The notes below the pieces were generated by a model. The model was not told the DNA's origin, did no database searches, and worked only from the letters and a program-made list of their open reading frames with translations. This document shows, piece after piece, positions 61,364 through 64,000 of a stretch of DNA of 64,000 bases (position 1 is the first letter of the stretch; the number at the start of each line of letters is the position of its first letter). Position numbers and translations under genes: made by a program. This DNA is from Cloacibacterium rupense (GTDB lineage Bacteria > Bacteroidota > Bacteroidia > Flavobacteriales > Weeksellaceae): contig NZ_BMLV01000006.1 in NCBI RefSeq assembly GCF_014645495.1, forward strand, positions 214,566-278,565, written 5' to 3'.

Positions 61364-62374
61364 CTAATGTATATTTTCCTGTTCCAAAAAGTCTATGACA
61401 AAATTTGTTGTACTTTGATTTTTGTCTTGTGCCGCCTGATAATGTACATTTTTTTCTTGGCCTTTCTTGCTAATCATTCTACCGATAAAGCCTAAACCTT
61501 TCCAAAATGCTCCTGCTTTAGATTTACTACCTAATCCTGTAACTTTATCTCCTTTTAATTGTGCTTCATCATATATGACACTACCAATTTTACCTGCTTC
61601 TTGCAATTTCAAAATTTCTTTATATAATGATGAATCTTTAGATATTGGAGACCCCCCCAATATTAAATTGTCAATTTTAAAGTTATCATCAAGTCCATAT
61701 TTTGACGGATCTCTAAAAATATCAATTACAGCTTGTGCAGTTGTTACTGATCCTTGACTAAATCCCATTACATTCATTTGTTCACCATCTCCTAGAGGAT
61801 TATTGAGAATATTTTGTGCGATGCCTTCAGCTACATCAAAAATTCTTGTTCCTTCTACAATGCTGTTGCTTGAGGCAGATTTTTGTGAATTCCACATTAC
61901 ATGAAGCATATCACCAAATAAACCATGAGATCCATCAACAGTTTGACTTGAAGTACCATAACGTGCAGTATAAATGGACAATGCGTTACTTATGTTTTCA
62001 GCATAAGGCCCATTATTCTTATTACCTTTCTCATAACCTAGACCAGGCACAAATATTATTCGCCTTCCATCGGTATCAACAAAAATTATAGGATTATTAG
62101 CACAATAATTATATGAAGATAAATTGCTGTACTTCTCCGCCAACGGATCTACAACGCCCCATCTTCCAATATCCGGCATATAAAACCTCGCTCCATAATC
62201 ATACATTCCGGTCTCCTGCAACTCCTTCCCGTTGTACTTGTACTGATACTTCGGATTGCCTGCTAAACTATTGTAACCTTCGTGTTTTAATCCAAATGGA
62301 TAATAGTTGTTTTCTTCAACGATCTCTGTGCTTGGGTCTATTACTCCATTTTTATTGCTGTCTGCATAACTCAA
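61364..62374 (-). CDS. Orphan Rhs tip with alpha/beta-hydrolase (lipase-like) C-terminus
   Basis: Residues 1-100 are the end of an Rhs core (YPFGLKHEGYN, YKYNGKELQETGMYDYGARFYMPDIGRWGVVDPLAEKY, NPIIFVDTDG). The C-terminal 230 residues are a different domain with MGFSQGSV (nucleophile Ser206) in a GxSxG-like elbow and VPGLGYEKG as a candidate oxyanion region, so a lipase or esterase toxin is likely. The frame is open upstream to a TGA near 62430; the TTG at 62374 is a poor start, so the gene may be a silent cassette without its own Rhs body. Confidence 0.75.
   Translation of the reverse strand: MSYADSNKNGVIDPSTEIVEENNYYPFGLKHEGYNSLAGNPKYQYKYNGKELQETGMYDYGARFYMPDIGRWGVVDPLAEKYSNLSSYNYCANNPIIFVDTDGRRIIFVPGLGYEKGNKNNGPYAENISNALSIYTARYGTSSQTVDGSHGLFGDMLHVMWNSQKSASSNSIVEGTRIFDVAEGIAQNILNNPLGDGEQMNVMGFSQGSVTTAQAVIDIFRDPSKYGLDDNFKIDNLILGGSPISKDSSLYKEILKLQEAGKIGSVIYDEAQLKGDKVTGLGSKSKAGAFWKGLGFIGRMISKKGQEKNVHYQAAQDKNQSTTNFVIDFLEQENIH
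62133..62362 (-). repeat. Rhs-core repeat, copy 1
   Basis: This 230-bp segment is highly similar to 63771-64000, including YNGKELQETGMYDYGAR and DPSTEI-coding parts. It provides homology for recombination between toxin tips. Confidence 0.85.
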
Positions 62375-62474
62375 TCTTACTGAACTTCGTTCGCAAATTT
62401 CAAAAAAGCTTTCGCTTTGTTTTCATTTGTCTAAATGGACTACGTAGTTGTAAATATACAAATTTTTATAACAA

Positions 62475-62506
62475 AAAACGCTAACCTCTTACAGTTAGCG
62501 TTTTGC
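62475..62506 (-). terminator. Terminator after the second lipoprotein gene
   Basis: AAAACGCTAAC pairs with GTTAGCGTTTT across an eight-base loop, with a T tract on the minus strand. It follows the stop of the gene at 62512 by a few bases. Confidence 0.85.
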
Positions 62507-62511
62507 TTTAT

Positions 62512-63051
62512 TTATTGCTTAAAGTTACAAACTTCGTAGAGCGGGACAGTTGTAGCCATTAAAAGGTCTGATGAAAAATTGTAAAAAGGAATTTCTTCGG
62601 ATAATTTCAATTTATTATCGGGAAGCCTAATAAAATTCATTAAAATTTCAAACTGCTCAGGATTTAAATCACTTTCAAAAAAAATCGATTTATATTGTTT
62701 TGAAGAAGTTTTATATTTGAGTTGATAATATTCTGCATCATTAACTTTCAAAGATTTTGAGTTTATTTTATCTTTAAAATTTTTCAAAACCATTTCCTTA
62801 TATGAAGAAAAATCTATCGATTCATTGTATTTGTAATATTTATATTTTGAAGTTCTTTTTCCGTTTGAAATTATTTCATTACAGAAAAATAACTCATTAT
62901 TAGAAGTAACTAATACTCCATATCTGGGTTCAGCAGGATTCATGCCTATTCCTTGTGTCACTTCTATAAATTCAGACTCTTTATTACAACTAAATAATAG
63001 TATTAATAAAATAAAAAAACTACTTCTTATCATCATATACTTCTTTTCCAT
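62512..63051 (-). CDS. Lipoprotein, candidate immunity partner of the second Rhs tip
   Basis: This 179-residue lipoprotein has lipobox ILLFSC (about residues 17-22). Starts at 63051, 63036 and 63033 are possible, and all overlap the end of the Rhs gene (63020), indicating coupling. The mature part has GIGMNPAEPRYGVLVTSNNELFFC and a helical middle. The position directly after a toxin tip suggests an immunity role, unproven. Confidence 0.65.
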   Translation of the reverse strand: MEKKYMMIRSSFFILLILLFSCNKESEFIEVTQGIGMNPAEPRYGVLVTSNNELFFCNEIISNGKRTSKYKYYKYNESIDFSSYKEMVLKNFKDKINSKSLKVNDAEYYQLKYKTSSKQYKSIFFESDLNPEQFEILMNFIRLPDNKLKLSEEIPFYNFSSDLLMATTVPLYEVCNFKQ

Positions 63052-64000
63052 CTCGTTGAACTTTTATTAATGAGCCCTCAAAATCCCACATCTGCGTTCT
63101 TATTTGAGTATCATTAAGTTTTAATTTTAATTGCTCATTTGCGTATCTTAAAATAGAATAAACCTTATTTACATTAGTGCTTTCGGGATTTTTTATATAT
63201 TCCTTTGATGTATAATAATGGTCCGCATTTCGAGATCCAAGACCCCTGTCGTACTTTCTATAATCTTCAGGCAACGTAGAGTTATTGGAATAGCCATCAT
63301 CAATAAAATCTTCTGCATCGTTTTCTGCATGATAAAAAGACTCGTGGGAAATATGTTCTACAGTGTTAAAAATATTACTTCCCGATGAACCAAAAGGCTT
63401 TCTCGCTAAACTGATGACAACATTTTTCTTTCCAGTTCCATCGGTATTTCTTTGCATATCAGTATAACTTCCCGTTGCTTTTTCATTTTTCCTCACCGTA
63501 TAAGCCAAATTTACACCCCCTTTATGATATTCTCCGTCTGATTTCGCTTCAAATATAGTTTTTCCACCATATTCTATTTTTTGTCCTTCCTTCATGAATT
63601 TAGATAAAAATGCCTGTCCTTCTTTTGTTTTTGCAAACATCACGAATGCTTTGTAATGCTCCTCATTGCCTTTTTGTAATAAATAGCCTAACTCAAGATA
63701 CATTCCCGTTGGATCAATATATTTAATAGGATTACCGTTAACATAATTGTATGGAGACCATCCTGGATATTTCTCCGCCAACGGATCTACTACGATCCAT
63801 CTTCCAATGTCAGGTATGTATTGGCGGGCTCCATAGTCGTACATTCCTGTCTCTTGGAGCTCCTTTCCGTTGTACTTGTACTGATACTTTGGATTTCCTG
63901 CTAAATTGTTATAACCACTATGTTTTAACCCAAATGGATAATAGTTGTTTTCTTCAATGATCTCTGTGCTTGGGTCTATTACTCCATTTTTATTGCTGTC
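63020..64000 (-). CDS. Rhs protein C-terminal part with variable toxin tip (5' end outside window)
   Basis: The frame is open at base 64000, so most of the Rhs body lies outside. Visible parts are the core end (DPSTEIIEENNYYPFGLKHSGYN, MYDYGARQYIPDIGRWIVVDPLAEKY, GNPIKYIDPTG) and a unique tip of about 230 residues. The tip contains EHISHESFYHAEND, which places His-Glu and more histidines near one another and could be a metal site, and ADHYYTSKEYI. I do not recognise the toxin family; a metal-dependent hydrolase is possible. Confidence 0.8.
   Translation of the reverse strand, partial: DSNKNGVIDPSTEIIEENNYYPFGLKHSGYNNLAGNPKYQYKYNGKELQETGMYDYGARQYIPDIGRWIVVDPLAEKYPGWSPYNYVNGNPIKYIDPTGMYLELGYLLQKGNEEHYKAFVMFAKTKEGQAFLSKFMKEGQKIEYGGKTIFEAKSDGEYHKGGVNLAYTVRKNEKATGSYTDMQRNTDGTGKKNVVISLARKPFGSSGSNIFNTVEHISHESFYHAENDAEDFIDDGYSNNSTLPEDYRKYDRGLGSRNADHYYTSKEYIKNPESTNVNKVYSILRYANEQLKLKLNDTQIRTQMWDFEGSLIKVQRDGKEVYDDKK
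63771..64000 (-). repeat. Rhs-core repeat, copy 2
   Basis: This 230-bp segment matches 62133-62362 in the same orientation. It runs to the window edge, so its true length may be greater. Confidence 0.85.

Noticed and set aside
1..64000. CRISPR arrays or complete tRNA/rRNA genes
   Set aside because: No regularly spaced repeats with unique spacers and no full cloverleaf or rRNA segment were found by reading; only the tRNA-like 3' fragment at 22473-22489.

Overview
The window is AT-rich, uses long runs of co-directional genes with few Shine-Dalgarno sites, and carries Bacteroidota-type genes throughout: the bat aerotolerance operon, DUF4834, NamZ/DUF1343, CTnDOT-style Tra genes and Rhs-tip cassettes. 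I infer a member of the Flavobacteriia, most likely Weeksellaceae (Chryseobacterium/Cloacibacterium-like). No rRNA or complete tRNA gene was found, so placement rests on gene content only.

Layout. (1) 1-7351, minus strand: the moxR-DUF58-BatD-like-batA-batB-batC operon, interrupted by a RhuM-Fic gene and two unrecognised genes. (2) 7628-22397: ordinary chromosomal genes: DinB-fold protein, RlmB-type rRNA methyltransferase, DUF6263 lipoprotein, DUF4834, YfhO-like membrane protein, an acyl-carrier-like membrane protein, a GT4 glycosyltransferase, three tandem DUF2202 proteins, a LolC/E-type permease divergent from a NamZ-type muramidase, an outer-membrane barrel and a thioredoxin-fold protein. 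Spacers carry short palindromic repeats and one larger structured element at 9291-9390. (3) 22445-22489: a fragment that looks like a tRNA 3' end followed by a terminator, probably the attachment site of the mobile element to its right. (4) 23171-33070: a cargo island on the minus strand with its own putative promoter. It holds a 1939-residue STAND NTPase with an N-terminal Cap4/Mrr-like nuclease motif (Avs-like antiphage architecture). Upstream of it is a roughly 569-codon gene with a PD-(D/E)XK motif, broken by an in-frame TAA and by a 2295-bp IS1595-family element carrying a KilA-N gene. (5) 33146-57694: a complete-looking Bacteroidota conjugation module, all minus strand: mobilization proteins, ParA-like protein, TraE/F/G (the VirB4 ATPase contains an embedded DnaJ domain), TraJ/K/L/M/N, coupling protein, M23 peptidase and a giant methylase-helicase. 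(6) 57723-60880: a surface-type protein, repeats, a decayed DDE transposase and a small inverted remnant of a second methylase-helicase gene. (7) 60881-64000: two Rhs-tip toxin cassettes, each followed by a lipoprotein that could be its immunity partner; the second runs off the window.

How it fits together: an integrative conjugative element appears to have entered at a tRNA 3' end and brought a defence island. That island has since been partly disabled, and the far side of the element has accumulated transposon debris next to a polymorphic-toxin locus. No integrase gene is visible, so the element is either incomplete at the left end or its integrase lies outside the window.
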